A stretch of DNA of 20,418 nucleotides from Candidatus Methanomethylophilaceae archaeon. Its GTDB lineage: Archaea; Thermoplasmatota; Thermoplasmata; Methanomassiliicoccales; Methanomethylophilaceae. The notes under the pieces are model-generated. The model had not been told where the DNA came from. It saw nothing but the letters and a program-made list of their open reading frames with translations, and did not search any database. This document shows, piece after piece, positions 8,255-15,473 of the stretch. A program made the position numbers and the translations under genes. The stretch lies in the NCBI GenBank assembly GCA_017455785.1, contig JAFSYZ010000282.1, forward strand, positions 1 through 20,418, given 5' to 3'. How positions within the stretch are numbered: the first letter of the stretch is position 1; the number at the start of each line of letters is the position of its first letter.

Positions 8255-8929
8255 TCACACCATCCTGTTGAGAACCCTGATACCGAGTTCATCTGCTTTG
8301 GCCTGGATATCCAGTCTCTTCTTTGTACCGACGGTTCCGCCGATACGAACTGCCTGGACCTTGGGATCGACGTCCTTGAGTCCGTCGATGTTGTATACCA
8401 TTACCTCTTCGAATCCCGACGGGTGGAGTCCCCTCACGGATGCGGGTCCGCGGAAGCCGATGTCGACCATGTGGACACGCCTCTTCATGTGTCTCCTCAT
8501 CTTGGAGTGGATTCCCTTGGGTCTCCTCCAGTTCTCTCCGAGCTTGGAGTATCTGAACCACTCCTGCCTCTTGAATGCCGGCCTGCGGCCGCTGATGAGT
8601 GCCCTCTTGGCGAGTCCGGAAGCTGTGTCGTCGTCGATCTCGGGTTTCTTGTTGGGCACGTATGCCTTCGAGTCCTCTACGATCTCGGTCTTCTCTTCCT
8701 TGGCTACCTTCTTCGCGGGCTCGGCGGGTGCCGCATCGGATGCGACATTCTGCCACTTCATGACCGTCTTGGGTCCTACTCCGGACAGGTTCTTGATTAT
8801 CTCTTTGACCTTGTCCTCGTTGCCGAGCGCTGCTGTGAGCTCCTCGACGCTGTTTATTCCCATTGACTCGAGCTCTTTGACATTGTCATCGGTGAGTCCG
8901 GGGAAGTCCTTGAAGTTCTTAGCGCTCAT
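8255..8929 (-). CDS. rpl32e: 50S ribosomal protein L32e (eL32) with N-terminal helix-hairpin-helix extension
   Basis: A 224-residue protein in two parts. The C-terminal 125 or so residues are the conserved eL32 core (RPAFKRQEWFRYSKLGENWR, PKGIHSKMRRHMKRR, GFRGPASVRGLHPSGFEE). The first 60 residues form a helix-hairpin-helix-like domain (FPGLTDDNVKELESMGI, then LSGVGPKTVMKW), joined by an Ala/Lys/Glu linker. Such extensions are known in some euryarchaeal L32e proteins; the role is unclear but HhH folds usually touch nucleic acid. Start ATG (8927-8929) overlaps the L6 TGA. Confidence 0.95.
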   Translation of the reverse strand: MSAKNFKDFPGLTDDNVKELESMGINSVEELTAALGNEDKVKEIIKNLSGVGPKTVMKWQNVASDAAPAEPAKKVAKEEKTEIVEDSKAYVPNKKPEIDDDTASGLAKRALISGRRPAFKRQEWFRYSKLGENWRRPKGIHSKMRRHMKRRVHMVDIGFRGPASVRGLHPSGFEEVMVYNIDGLKDVDPKVQAVRIGGTVGTKKRLDIQAKADELGIRVLNRMV

Positions 8930-9477
8930 TCTTTCACCTTGTGGGATTTGTGTACGATGTAGATACCGTCCTGGAAGACCCTCTTATCGAATCCTCCCCT
9001 TGAGGTCGCCCTCTCGAGGTTCGCTGCGGTCTGTCCGACTGCCTCTATATCGTTTCCTTCTACTGTAACGTCCGCACCGGAGATCTTCACCTTGCAGCCG
9101 GCGAGAATGTCGGCGAAGCGGGGTGCATGACCTCCCATATAGTTGTTAATCTCAACCTTGTCTCCCTTAACAGCTACCTTCATCGGGAAGTGCGAGTGCA
9201 CGATCTTCAGAGTGTAGATGTAACCCTCTGTCACTCCTCTGATCATGTTCCTCACGTGTGCGTGAAATGTTCCGACCATGGCTTTCTCCCTGATGTTCGG
9301 GTATTCACACGACACGATGACGTTACCTCCTTCGATGGCAACAATTACGCTAGGGTGCGCGAAGTTTCTGCTCAATTCACCCCTTGGTCCTTTGACCGTT
9401 ACGGTGTTTCCGTCCTTTGTGACGGTCACCCCATCGGGGATGGCGATGGTGCTTTCGATTTTCCCTGCTATTGTCAT
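8926..9477 (-). CDS. rpl6: 50S ribosomal protein L6 (uL6)
   Basis: Binds 23S rRNA near the sarcin-ricin loop and factor-binding site. The 183-residue protein has the two L6 repeats: the first around residues 10-80 (IPDGVTVTKDGNTVTVKGPRGELSR), the second around 95-170. The C-terminal part carries QDGIYIVHKSHK. Start ATG (9475-9477) has AGAGGA seven to eight bases upstream. The S8 TAG stop is 10 nt before this start; reading through it would run over the first third of L6 in another frame. Confidence 0.96.
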   Translation of the reverse strand: MTIAGKIESTIAIPDGVTVTKDGNTVTVKGPRGELSRNFAHPSVIVAIEGGNVIVSCEYPNIREKAMVGTFHAHVRNMIRGVTEGYIYTLKIVHSHFPMKVAVKGDKVEINNYMGGHAPRFADILAGCKVKISGADVTVEGNDIEAVGQTAANLERATSRGGFDKRVFQDGIYIVHKSHKVKE

Positions 9478-9487
9478 CTAGATTCCT

Positions 9488-9877
9488 CTAATATACAAAC
9501 GCTAATAGTTTTCCACCGACGCCAAGCTCTTTGGCGCTGGTCTGAGTGATCACGCCTGCTGTGGTGGTCAGGATCAGGACACCGAAGTCCTGGGCCGGAA
9601 GGTATCTTGCCTCGAACTTCTCGAGGTCGATCGCCTTGACCGAGTACCTGGGCTTGATGACTCCACAGTTGTTGATCGCTCCTTTCATCATTACACGGAA
9701 TTTGCCGGCCTTGCCGTCCTCGATGTACTCGAACTGGTTGATGTAACCGTTGTCCTGCATAACCTTCAGCACACGGCCGATGAGTTTCGAGGACGGTTCG
9801 ATGATGCACTCGCTCTTTCCGTTCTCTGCGGCATTCTTCATCACTGACATTGCGTCATTCAATGGATCGTTCTGCAT
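9488..9877 (-). CDS. rps8: 30S ribosomal protein S8 (uS8)
   Basis: Binds helix 21 of 16S rRNA in the central domain. The 129-residue archaeal form starts MQNDPLNDAMSVMKNAAENG, contains KFRVMMKGAINNCGVIKPRYS, and ends GVGGKLLAFVY. That end matches the natural end of the family (G-G-x-L-L-x-Y-V-x), so the protein looks complete at the TAG stop (9488-9490). Reading through would add 36 mostly basic residues to TGA 9377-9379 with no family counterpart. This is the best case in the window for TAG used as a stop. Confidence 0.95.
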   Translation of the reverse strand: MQNDPLNDAMSVMKNAAENGKSECIIEPSSKLIGRVLKVMQDNGYINQFEYIEDGKAGKFRVMMKGAINNCGVIKPRYSVKAIDLEKFEARYLPAQDFGVLILTTTAGVITQTSAKELGVGGKLLAFVY

Positions 9878-9888
9878 CTCCTCTCACC

Positions 9889-10035
9889 TCACGAATACTT
9901 CTTGAATCCCAGCTCGGGGGCCATCTCCCTGAAACACTGACGGCAAAGGTGCATTCCGTACCTTCTGATGATACCTCTGCGGCGTCCGCAGCGGGTACAT
10001 CCCTTGGATCTGCCGAAATCTTTCTTTGGCTTCAT
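9889..10035 (-). CDS. rps14: 30S ribosomal protein S14 (uS14), zinc-binding type
   Basis: A 48-residue small-subunit head protein. It starts [20 protein letters not shown] and continues [17 protein letters not shown] to the end KKYS. Cysteines 13, 16, 31 and 34 form the C-x2-C...C-x2-C zinc site of the short uS14 type. The ATG (10033-10035) overlaps the L5 TGA (10032-10034). It lies between L5 and S8 as in all spc clusters, and ends in TGA 9889-9891, 11 nt before the S8 start. Confidence 0.96.
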   Translation of the reverse strand: MKPKKDFGRSKGCTRCGRRRGIIRRYGMHLCRQCFREMAPELGFKKYS

Positions 10036-10541
10036 TCAATCACCTTTACGTTGAAGTTATCCTTCATGTACTGGATGGCCTCATCGCGCTGAACACGGTG
10101 GGCCTTGGGGATCCTCCTCTTGAGGAGTGCCCTCTGGGTGATCCTGTTCCCTGTCCTCCTGAGGACGACGTTGACATCCATTCCGAAGATACCGATCTCG
10201 GGGTCGTATTTCATACCGTCGAAGTCGGTGTAATCGGTGATACCGAATGACATGTTGCCTTCCTTGTCGAAGGAGTACTCGGGGACACGCATCTCCCTGA
10301 TGACGAGTGCCCTCTTGATGAAGTCGGATGCGACGTCGCCCCTGAGGGTGACCTTGCATCCGAGGGGCATTCCCTCACGGATTCCGAGATCCCTGTTGAC
10401 CGTCTTTGATATGGTCTGGACAGGCTTCTGACCGGTGACCATCTCAAGGACCTTGCAGGCCTTGGTCAGTCTCTCTCCGGCCTCGCCGACACCGATGTTG
10501 ACGACGACCTTCTCAACGTGAACATCCCTGGGGCTGCTCAT
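10032..10541 (-). CDS. rpl5: 50S ribosomal protein L5 (uL5)
   Basis: A 5S rRNA-binding protein of the central protuberance, 169 residues, archaeal length. Hallmarks are the N-terminal strand [18 protein letters not shown], the core [10 protein letters not shown] and [15 protein letters not shown], and [12 protein letters not shown] with [10 protein letters not shown]. The start ATG (10539-10541) and the S4e TGA overlap by ATGA; its own stop overlaps the S14 start the same way, so the three are translationally coupled. Confidence 0.96.
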   Translation of the reverse strand: MSSPRDVHVEKVVVNIGVGEAGERLTKACKVLEMVTGQKPVQTISKTVNRDLGIREGMPLGCKVTLRGDVASDFIKRALVIREMRVPEYSFDKEGNMSFGITDYTDFDGMKYDPEIGIFGMDVNVVLRRTGNRITQRALLKRRIPKAHRVQRDEAIQYMKDNFNVKVIE

Positions 10542-11245
10542 TCGGATGCCTCCGGCAACTTGATGGCGGGTGCTCCCTTACCGATGACGAACACGTTGCT
10601 CTTGACTGTCTCGCTTCCATCGACGAACCTCACGATGTTCTCGGATGAGTCCGCTGTGATGATGTACTCGGAGACGGTCTCCGTCTGACCAGCGTGCTGA
10701 CCGGCTGCGACCAGGACTGCTGCGTCCTTGTCCAGGGGGTATGCCTCTATGATGTCCTGTGACGGTACCGCCACTTTGAGGACATCGCCTGTCTTGTAAT
10801 CGTTCTTGTCGAGGATGACGTTCCTTCCGTCGTGGAGGTTGAGCTGGATCTTTCCGCCCTTGACCTTTGTCTTGTTCTCGATCCTGCAGAGCTTCCATCC
10901 CGCCTCGTCCTTGGATACTGGGACAGCTGTGAGCTTTCCCTTGTCCGTGAGGACCATGCGGTAGTAGAGGTCCATTGCAGGGATCGCGATCGCATCCATC
11001 AGTCCGACGGGTGCCTTTACGCTCCTTACGGGTTTGCCGTCCACGATCAGATCGCGGTTGGCGACAATCCTCTTGGCTTCCCTGGATGTGTCACAGATCT
11101 TGATCATGTCCCTGAGCAGGAAAACTGCCGGTACACTGGTCTCGATCGAGTGGGATCCGGGACGCTGCTTCGCCGCGAAGACGTTGACCTTCCTCTTGAT
11201 GGGCCACGACCTCGGCGCTGCCAATCTCTTCATGTGGTAGCTCAT
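10538..11245 (-). CDS. rps4e: 30S ribosomal protein S4e (eS4)
   Basis: An archaeal/eukaryal-specific small-subunit protein, 235 residues. Domains in order: the N-terminal motif HMKRLAAPRSWPIKRK, an S4 RNA-binding domain around 45-85 (SREAKRIVANRDLIVDGKPV), the central eS4 domain, and a C-terminal KOW-like region ending in [14 protein letters not shown]. The family often starts near the second methionine (residue 5). The overlap of the first ATG with the L24 TGA (ATGA) favours the longer start. Confidence 0.95.
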   Translation of the reverse strand: MSYHMKRLAAPRSWPIKRKVNVFAAKQRPGSHSIETSVPAVFLLRDMIKICDTSREAKRIVANRDLIVDGKPVRSVKAPVGLMDAIAIPAMDLYYRMVLTDKGKLTAVPVSKDEAGWKLCRIENKTKVKGGKIQLNLHDGRNVILDKNDYKTGDVLKVAVPSQDIIEAYPLDKDAAVLVAAGQHAGQTETVSEYIITADSSENIVRFVDGSETVKSNVFVIGKGAPAIKLPEASE

Positions 11246-11616
11246 TCCTTAGCCCCCTTTCCTCTCTTGAGAGCATCCTTTCTCCATGCATCGTCCAGGT
11301 TCAGCTTGGTGATGACGACGTTGGATGCGTGCACTGGGCGTGCGACCTCTGTCTTGTCGGCCTGGCTGATGGTGATGCCTTCGATCGTGATGCGGCCCTC
11401 GTTGGTGTCCACTCCGATGACCTTACCCTCTGTTCCGCGGATTCCTTCTCCACCGCGGAGCACGAGGACGGTGTCACCTACGCAGACCCTTGCCGAGCGC
11501 TTTCCGTACTCTTTGCTGAGTTCGTCGCTGAGGTGTGCTGAGAGCATCTTCCTCTTGACGTGGATAGGTGCGTTCGCACGCATCTTCCTCTGGTTCCTTG
11601 CTTTGCTGCTGACCAT
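11242..11616 (-). CDS. rpl24: 50S ribosomal protein L24 (uL24)
   Basis: An early assembly protein at the polypeptide exit tunnel, 124 residues. It begins MVSSKARNQRKMRANAPIH, continues KRKMLSAHLSDELSKEYGKR, and has a KOW motif (GDTVLVLRGGEGIRGTEGKV). I choose ATG 11614-11616 because GAGGTG lies about 6 nt upstream and the family starts M-V-S. A GTG at 11620-11622 would add M-I. The stop TGA overlaps the S4e start. Confidence 0.94.
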   Translation of the reverse strand: MVSSKARNQRKMRANAPIHVKRKMLSAHLSDELSKEYGKRSARVCVGDTVLVLRGGEGIRGTEGKVIGVDTNEGRITIEGITISQADKTEVARPVHASNVVITKLNLDDAWRKDALKRGKGAKE

Positions 11617-11625
11617 GATCACACC

Positions 11626-12024
11626 TCACACGATGACACTGGCCGTAGCTGCGATACGGGGCCACCTCTCGGCTGCCTCCCTGGCTACGGGACCCTTGAT
11701 GTCTGTTCCCTTTGTCTCTCCTGTCTCTGTTGTGATCACAGCTGCATTGTCCTCGAAGAAGACCATCGTTCCGTCCGGGCGTCTCATCGGGCGCCTCTGG
11801 CGTACGATGACCGCGAAGACGATCTGTCTCCTCATCTGAGGGGTTCCCTTCTTGACGGATGCGATGACCATGTCACCGACACCTGCCGAGGGGACACGCC
11901 TGGCGACACCGTGGTAGCCTGGCACTGTGATGATCTCGATCACCTTGGCACCGGTGTTGTCGATGACGGTGATCTCGGAGCCGTTCTGAAGGCCTCTTGT
12001 CTGGTTTCCAGCGATTCCCTTCAT
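11626..12024 (-). CDS. rpl14: 50S ribosomal protein L14 (uL14)
   Basis: A large-subunit interface protein, 132 residues, starting [18 protein letters not shown]. The uL14 beta-barrel signature is present ([20 protein letters not shown], then [19 protein letters not shown] and [15 protein letters not shown]). A TTG 18 bases further upstream would lengthen it inside S17. ATG 12022-12024 is preferred because GAGGGA lies about 5 nt upstream and the S17 stop ends one base before it. Confidence 0.95.
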   Translation of the reverse strand: MKGIAGNQTRGLQNGSEITVIDNTGAKVIEIITVPGYHGVARRVPSAGVGDMVIASVKKGTPQMRRQIVFAVIVRQRRPMRRPDGTMVFFEDNAAVITTETGETKGTDIKGPVAREAAERWPRIAATASVIV

Positions 12025-12025
12025 T

Positions 12026-12358
12026 TCACTCCCTCTTCTCAATAACGACGAAGGAGACCGTCTTGCTCAGGGGGCGGCACTCCATGATCCTCACTTCATC
12101 GCCGACCTTGAGCTCGAGGCATGACGGTGCGTGCACCGAATACCTTCCGGTCCTCTTCTCGTATCTCTCGTATTTGTCCTGATATTTCAGGTAGTTCTTC
12201 TCAACCACTGCGGTCTTATCCATCCTGATGGAAACGACCTTTCCATCGATGATCTGACCCCTTACCGGCAGGGTGCCGTGGAAGGGACAGTTTGGATCGT
12301 TGCATTCCGACTTAGGAGGGTTGACGTTGATTCCGATATTCCTTATTCCTGCTGTCAT
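12026..12358 (-). CDS. rps17: 30S ribosomal protein S17 (uS17)
   Basis: A primary 16S rRNA binder with an OB fold, 110 residues in the archaeal form. It starts [15 protein letters not shown], with the archaeal insertion [10 protein letters not shown] (Cys19, Cys24, His27). The core [20 protein letters not shown] and the C-terminal [17 protein letters not shown] are classic. GTG 12365-12367 upstream overlaps the Rpp29 stop, but AGGTGA sits 5-6 nt before ATG 12356-12358, which I choose. Confidence 0.95.
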   Translation of the reverse strand: MTAGIRNIGINVNPPKSECNDPNCPFHGTLPVRGQIIDGKVVSIRMDKTAVVEKNYLKYQDKYERYEKRTGRYSVHAPSCLELKVGDEVRIMECRPLSKTVSFVVIEKRE

Positions 12359-12363
12359 TGAAT

Positions 12364-12618
12364 TCACCTAACCTTCTTTATCCTGTCTTCTGGTCGGTGT
12401 TGTATATCTTTTCCTTTAACGACGAATTCCTTGCCCTCATATGTGAATCTGAATTCATTGGCTGGCTTGGGTACCATCCTCTCAGTTCCGGCCGAGTCGA
12501 TGGTGAATGTGTTCTTCGTCTCGTCGACAATCACGCCGGATACACCGGAGTAAGGTGCTGACAGCACTTCCACATCCATTCCAATGAGTTCCATTCTCAT
12601 GAGATCACGAACATTCAT
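12364..12618 (-). CDS. rnp1: Ribonuclease P protein component 1 (Rpp29/Pop4)
   Basis: One of the archaeal protein subunits of RNase P, which removes the 5' leader from tRNA precursors. The 84-residue protein has the Sm-like beta-barrel of this family: [30 protein letters not shown], then [11 protein letters not shown] and the C-terminal [14 protein letters not shown]. It lies between aIF1 and S17, its usual archaeal place, which supports the call. It is at the short end of the family, with little N-terminal extension. Confidence 0.92.
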   Translation of the reverse strand: MNVRDLMRMELIGMDVEVLSAPYSGVSGVIVDETKNTFTIDSAGTERMVPKPANEFRFTYEGKEFVVKGKDIQHRPEDRIKKVR

Positions 12619-12619
12619 C

Positions 12620-12919
12620 TTACCTGACTTCCGTCTTGAAGCCCATCTCCTCCAGTACGGCTTTCACTTTCTTCTTGTGATCGCCCTGAAGTTCTATGCG
12701 TCCGTCCTTGCATGTACCGCCGGCGGCGCACTTGTTCTTCAATTTCTTGGCCAGATCGTTGATGTCGATGTCATTCTCATCGATTCCATCGATCACCGTA
12801 ACGACCTTTCCGTACCTACGACTGTCAACAGATATCCTTACGGACTGCTGTTCACGTGCGATCTCCTCGCACATGCACAGTTCTTTTGGCAAGCCACATA
12901 CGGGGCAGATTTCCGCCAT
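12620..12919 (-). CDS. sui1: Translation initiation factor aIF1 (SUI1 family)
   Basis: Archaeal counterpart of eIF1; it helps choose the start codon on the small subunit. The 99-residue protein has an N-terminal zinc-ribbon-like motif, [15 protein letters not shown] (Cys5, Cys8, Cys15, Cys17). The SUI1 domain follows ([38 protein letters not shown]). Its ATG overlaps the L29 TAA in TAATG, and it ends in TAA just before the Rpp29 start. Confidence 0.95.
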   Translation of the reverse strand: MAEICPVCGLPKELCMCEEIAREQQSVRISVDSRRYGKVVTVIDGIDENDIDINDLAKKLKNKCAAGGTCKDGRIELQGDHKKKVKAVLEEMGFKTEVR

Positions 12920-13119
12920 TAGAGCTCTTCCTCCTCCTTCTGGATGGTCAAGATGCGGGCAATATCCGTCCTCAATGCGCGGATCGCGCCGGGGTTGGCC
13001 GGTGCACCGCCCATCGCTGAGACACCTCTCTCGTGCATGAGCTCATCGCGAAGCTCTTTGAGCTTCTGGTTGCGCTCATCCGCGGTCATGTCTCTGATTT
13101 CAGATACCTTGAGTGACAT
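12919..13119 (-). CDS. rpl29: 50S ribosomal protein L29 (uL29)
   Basis: A two-helix protein near the exit tunnel, 66 residues. It starts [11 protein letters not shown], then [18 protein letters not shown] and [18 protein letters not shown], all typical of uL29. The frame is open much further upstream, but that part is an S3 shadow; the S3 TGA (13121-13123) lies one base before this ATG. The stop is TAA, overlapping the aIF1 start. Confidence 0.95.
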   Translation of the reverse strand: MSLKVSEIRDMTADERNQKLKELRDELMHERGVSAMGGAPANPGAIRALRTDIARILTIQKEEEEL

Positions 13120-13120
13120 C

Positions 13121-13828
13121 TCACTGTCCTCCTTCGATTTCGGTGGATACCTCTGCAGGGGCCTCAACGGACTCGGCCTTGGGCGCCACGTAGTCTTCTG
13201 CGAAGATCTCCGGGAGCTTCTCTGCTGCTTCGGTTCTTCCCAACACGGTCGTGTCCGCAGGGAGCTTGGCGTCCTTGGACATGATCTGAACGGTGACACC
13301 GATGACACCCATCTTCAGCTTGGCCACGGCGTATCCGTGGTCCATGAAGTTGGCCTTCGGCTCTCCGCAGAACTTGATGTTTCCGTCCTTGAACTTCTCA
13401 GTCCTGTGTCTCTGACCTGTCAGTTTGCCTGCGATGATGATGTAGCATCCCTTTGCGCCTGCCTCCATGATCCTGCGGACCTGGGAGTGACCGGCTCTGC
13501 GGAAGTGCCATCCCCTCTCGAGGGAGAATGCCAGCTTCTCTGCCATGATCTGGGCGTTCAGGTTTGCGTTCTCGACTTCCTGGACCTCGATCTGGGGGTT
13601 CTCGAAGCCGAACTGCTCCTCTATCGCGACTGTAAGGTTCTTGATTGTCTGTCCTTTCCTTCCGATGACGAGTCCGGGGCGCTCCGTTGTCAGGATGACA
13701 CGTGTTCCCATGGGCGTCCTCTTGACGTCGAGACCACCGAATCCTGCACGGCTGACCTCTTTCATGAGGTACTCTTTAAGGAGAACCCTGCGGACGTTCT
13801 CGGCAACGAATCTTCTCTCTGCTGCCAT
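13121..13828 (-). CDS. rps3: 30S ribosomal protein S3 (uS3)
   Basis: A small-subunit head protein at the mRNA entry site, 235 residues. It has an N-terminal KH type-2 domain with its GxxG loop at residues 56-59 (LVIGRKGQTIKNL). The S3 C-terminal domain follows (MEAGAKGCYIIIAGKLTGQR), then an acidic, alanine- and glutamate-rich tail. It follows L22 with one base between the genes and ends in TGA before L29. Confidence 0.96.
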   Translation of the reverse strand: MAAERRFVAENVRRVLLKEYLMKEVSRAGFGGLDVKRTPMGTRVILTTERPGLVIGRKGQTIKNLTVAIEEQFGFENPQIEVQEVENANLNAQIMAEKLAFSLERGWHFRRAGHSQVRRIMEAGAKGCYIIIAGKLTGQRHRTEKFKDGNIKFCGEPKANFMDHGYAVAKLKMGVIGVTVQIMSKDAKLPADTTVLGRTEAAEKLPEIFAEDYVAPKAESVEAPAEVSTEIEGGQ

Positions 13829-13829
13829 T

Positions 13830-14291
13830 TCACTCTACCTCCATGTTCTCTATGATTACCTCAAGGTTGACTGTCTCCTGGTTCCACTGTGTGGCCCTTC
13901 CGTGTGCCCTGGGCATGTGACCGGGTGTGGTCCTTCCCCTGGACGCCGTGATAGTCCTTACGAACATATCGTCGGCGGAGAGTCCCTTGTACTCTGCGTT
14001 CTTGATCGCACTGTTCAGTACTGCGAGGACTGCCTTTGCGGGCTTGACCGGGTATCTTCCGGGTCCTACTCCCTGTTTGTGCGAGACACGCTTGTTGTAT
14101 CTCCTGAGCGGGACGGGTGTCTCGAGTGCGATGATGCCCTCGAGTGTTGCAACCGCCCTGTTGACCTTCATGCCGCGGATCAGTCCGCACACCTCACGGG
14201 TGAGCTTGGGGGAGATAGGCATCTCCTTACCGATCGCCTTTGCTGTGTAGTCAGGGTCTGCTTCTGCTGTATATCCTTTCAAATCAAACAC
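13830..14291 (-). CDS. rpl22: 50S ribosomal protein L22 (uL22)
   Basis: Lines the exit tunnel. The 153-residue protein has the archaeal hallmarks KGYTAEADPDYTAKAIGKEM, PISPKLTREVCGLIRGM, and the C-terminal TPGHMPRAHGRATQWNQETV. The start is not ATG. GTG 14289-14291 is the longest option, one base after the full-length S19 TGA. TTG 14280-14282 would give MKGYTAEADP, closer to family N-termini, and has GAGGTG six bases upstream. Either start fits coupling to the full S19 frame rather than to termination at the internal TAG. Confidence 0.93.
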   Translation of the reverse strand: MFDLKGYTAEADPDYTAKAIGKEMPISPKLTREVCGLIRGMKVNRAVATLEGIIALETPVPLRRYNKRVSHKQGVGPGRYPVKPAKAVLAVLNSAIKNAEYKGLSADDMFVRTITASRGRTTPGHMPRAHGRATQWNQETVNLEVIIENMEVE

Positions 14292-14292
14292 C

Positions 14293-14760
14293 TCACTTCA
14301 ACGGCATGAACTTCGAAGACCTTGTCGCACCGACTCCGGGTCCTGAGTGGACTGGAGGCTTCCTTGTGATGATGAACTCACCGAGGTAGTGGCCGATCAT
14401 CTATGGCTTGATCTCGAATTCCTTGAATTCTTTTCCGTCATAGATACTGACTGTCTTTCCTACGAACTGGGGGATGATAGGGACATCCTTGCGGTGTGTC
14501 CTTACGACCTCTCCTGCCTCGGCGTTCTTCAGGTTGTCGAACAGGAGCTGCTGCTCATAGTTCAGTCCGCGAAGGTAAGTCCTCCTGGCTCTGGAGGGCA
14601 TCAGTCCGAGGACTTCCTCGAACGACATTGCGAGAAGCTCTTCCAGGGTGTAACCGCGGTAAAGGAACTCCTTCTTCCTCCTTGCCTGGATCAAGCTTGC
14701 CTTCTTCCTGGACTTTCTCCTGGAGGCTTTCGCCGAACCCATTATCTTACTTTTTCCCAT
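14293..14760 (-). CDS. rps19: 30S ribosomal protein S19 (uS19) with in-frame TAG at codon 120
   Basis: A small-subunit head protein that binds 16S rRNA and contacts the central protuberance. The frame from ATG 14758-14760 encodes 119 residues of archaeal S19 ([19 protein letters not shown], then [20 protein letters not shown]), then TAG (14401-14403). The same frame continues for 35 residues, [20 protein letters not shown] then [15 protein letters not shown], ending in TGA 14293-14295. This is the normal, highly conserved S19 C-terminus. The family has Glu (E-M-[IV]-G-H-x-L-G-E-F) where TAG stands; GAG to TAG is a single change. Total 155 residues with the TAG decoded. A GTG at 14767-14769 would add three residues. 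A standard-code gene caller would truncate it at 14401. Confidence 0.93.
14401..14403 (-). other. Internal TAG codon of S19, probably read as pyrrolysine
   Basis: Read on the minus strand, codons are AAG-CCA-TAG-ATG-ATC-GGC. No frameshift is needed on either side. The codon directly after is ATG, but that methionine is itself conserved in S19, so it is inherited rather than a new restart site. If the organism is a Methanomassiliicoccales methanogen, tRNA-Pyl (CUA) could insert pyrrolysine; the residue identity is inference. A substitution error in the sequence remains possible. Confidence 0.7.
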
Positions 14761-14765
14761 ATGAA

Positions 14766-15461
14766 TCACTTCTTGCTCTTCTTCTTAGGTGAAAGGCGAC
14801 CCACCTTCTGACCAGGCCACGCGTTGCGGCTCTTGGTGCTAGGTCCTCCAATGTGGGGGTGACTTCCTCCACCGTGGGGGTGATCAACTGCGTTCATTGC
14901 CACACCGCTCACGTGGAAGTGTGCCTTCGACCTTGAGCGGAGCGTGTGGAAATTCTTTCCTGACTTAGCGAGGGGCTTGTCTCCCCTTCCGTTACCGGCG
15001 ATGATACCGACGGCTGCACGGCAGTTGGGGTTGAACTCCTTCAGTGCTCCGGAGGGCATCTGTACGATGACGACTGCTCCCCTGCTGACCACTGTCGCGG
15101 ATGCTCCGGCGACCTTGACGTATTTACCGCCGTCTCCGGGCTGTCCCTCGATGTTGTGTATCTCTGTTCCTTCAGGGATCGCTGCCAGTGACATGATGTT
15201 ACCGGGGGCGACCTTGGTCTGTCCGACCGTGACGTTCTGTCCGACGAACATTCCCTCTGCTGCGATCTGGTAGTCCATTCCGTTCTCGTAGTCGATGACC
15301 GCGAGGGGTGATGTCCTTCCGGGTGCGTGGATGAGGTCCCTGACGACTCCGTTCCCTGTGCTGAACGCGGGGAGCCTGATGTCGTCGACGTGCCTGTGAC
15401 TGGGCGAACGGTACTGGTTACCACCGGAACCGCGCCTCTGTGTTCTCAATCTCTTTGCCAT
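14766..15461 (-). CDS. rpl2: 50S ribosomal protein L2 (uL2)
   Basis: A peptidyl-transferase-centre protein, 231 residues. It starts MAKRLRTQRRGSGGNQYRSP, typical of archaeal L2. The universally conserved C-terminal motif GVAMNAVDHPHGGGSHPHIG lies around residues 186-205 and carries the histidine needed near the active centre. ATG 15459-15461 is chosen because GGTGAG lies about six bases upstream; GTG 15465-15467 would add two residues. It ends in TGA 5 nt before the S19 ATG. Confidence 0.96.
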   Translation of the reverse strand: MAKRLRTQRRGSGGNQYRSPSHRHVDDIRLPAFSTGNGVVRDLIHAPGRTSPLAVIDYENGMDYQIAAEGMFVGQNVTVGQTKVAPGNIMSLAAIPEGTEIHNIEGQPGDGGKYVKVAGASATVVSRGAVVIVQMPSGALKEFNPNCRAAVGIIAGNGRGDKPLAKSGKNFHTLRSRSKAHFHVSGVAMNAVDHPHGGGSHPHIGGPSTKSRNAWPGQKVGRLSPKKKSKK

Positions 15462-15473
15462 GTCCACTCACCT

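Noticed and set aside
10832..11839. Open frame of 335 codons on the plus strand across S4e, L24 and L14.
   Set aside because: It is antisense to three clear ribosomal protein genes and its translation has no recognisable domain. Similar antisense frames at 8268-9068 and 12944-13855 are rejected for the same reason.
12919..13308. Longer L29 with a 63-residue N-terminal extension.
   Set aside because: The extension lies inside S3 in another frame, has shadow-like composition, and the family starts at [11 protein letters not shown].
14293..14400. S19 split into two separate polypeptides, with restart at the ATG directly after the TAG.
   Set aside because: The ATG is the conserved Met of the family motif, there is no dedicated ribosome binding site, and a free 35-residue C-terminus would have to assemble apart from the body. 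Possible, but less simple than decoding TAG.
14401..14425. A pyrrolysine insertion element (PYLIS-like stem) after the S19 TAG.
   Set aside because: By eye there is no convincing stem within the first 30 or so bases after the codon, and such elements are not considered strictly required in Archaea.
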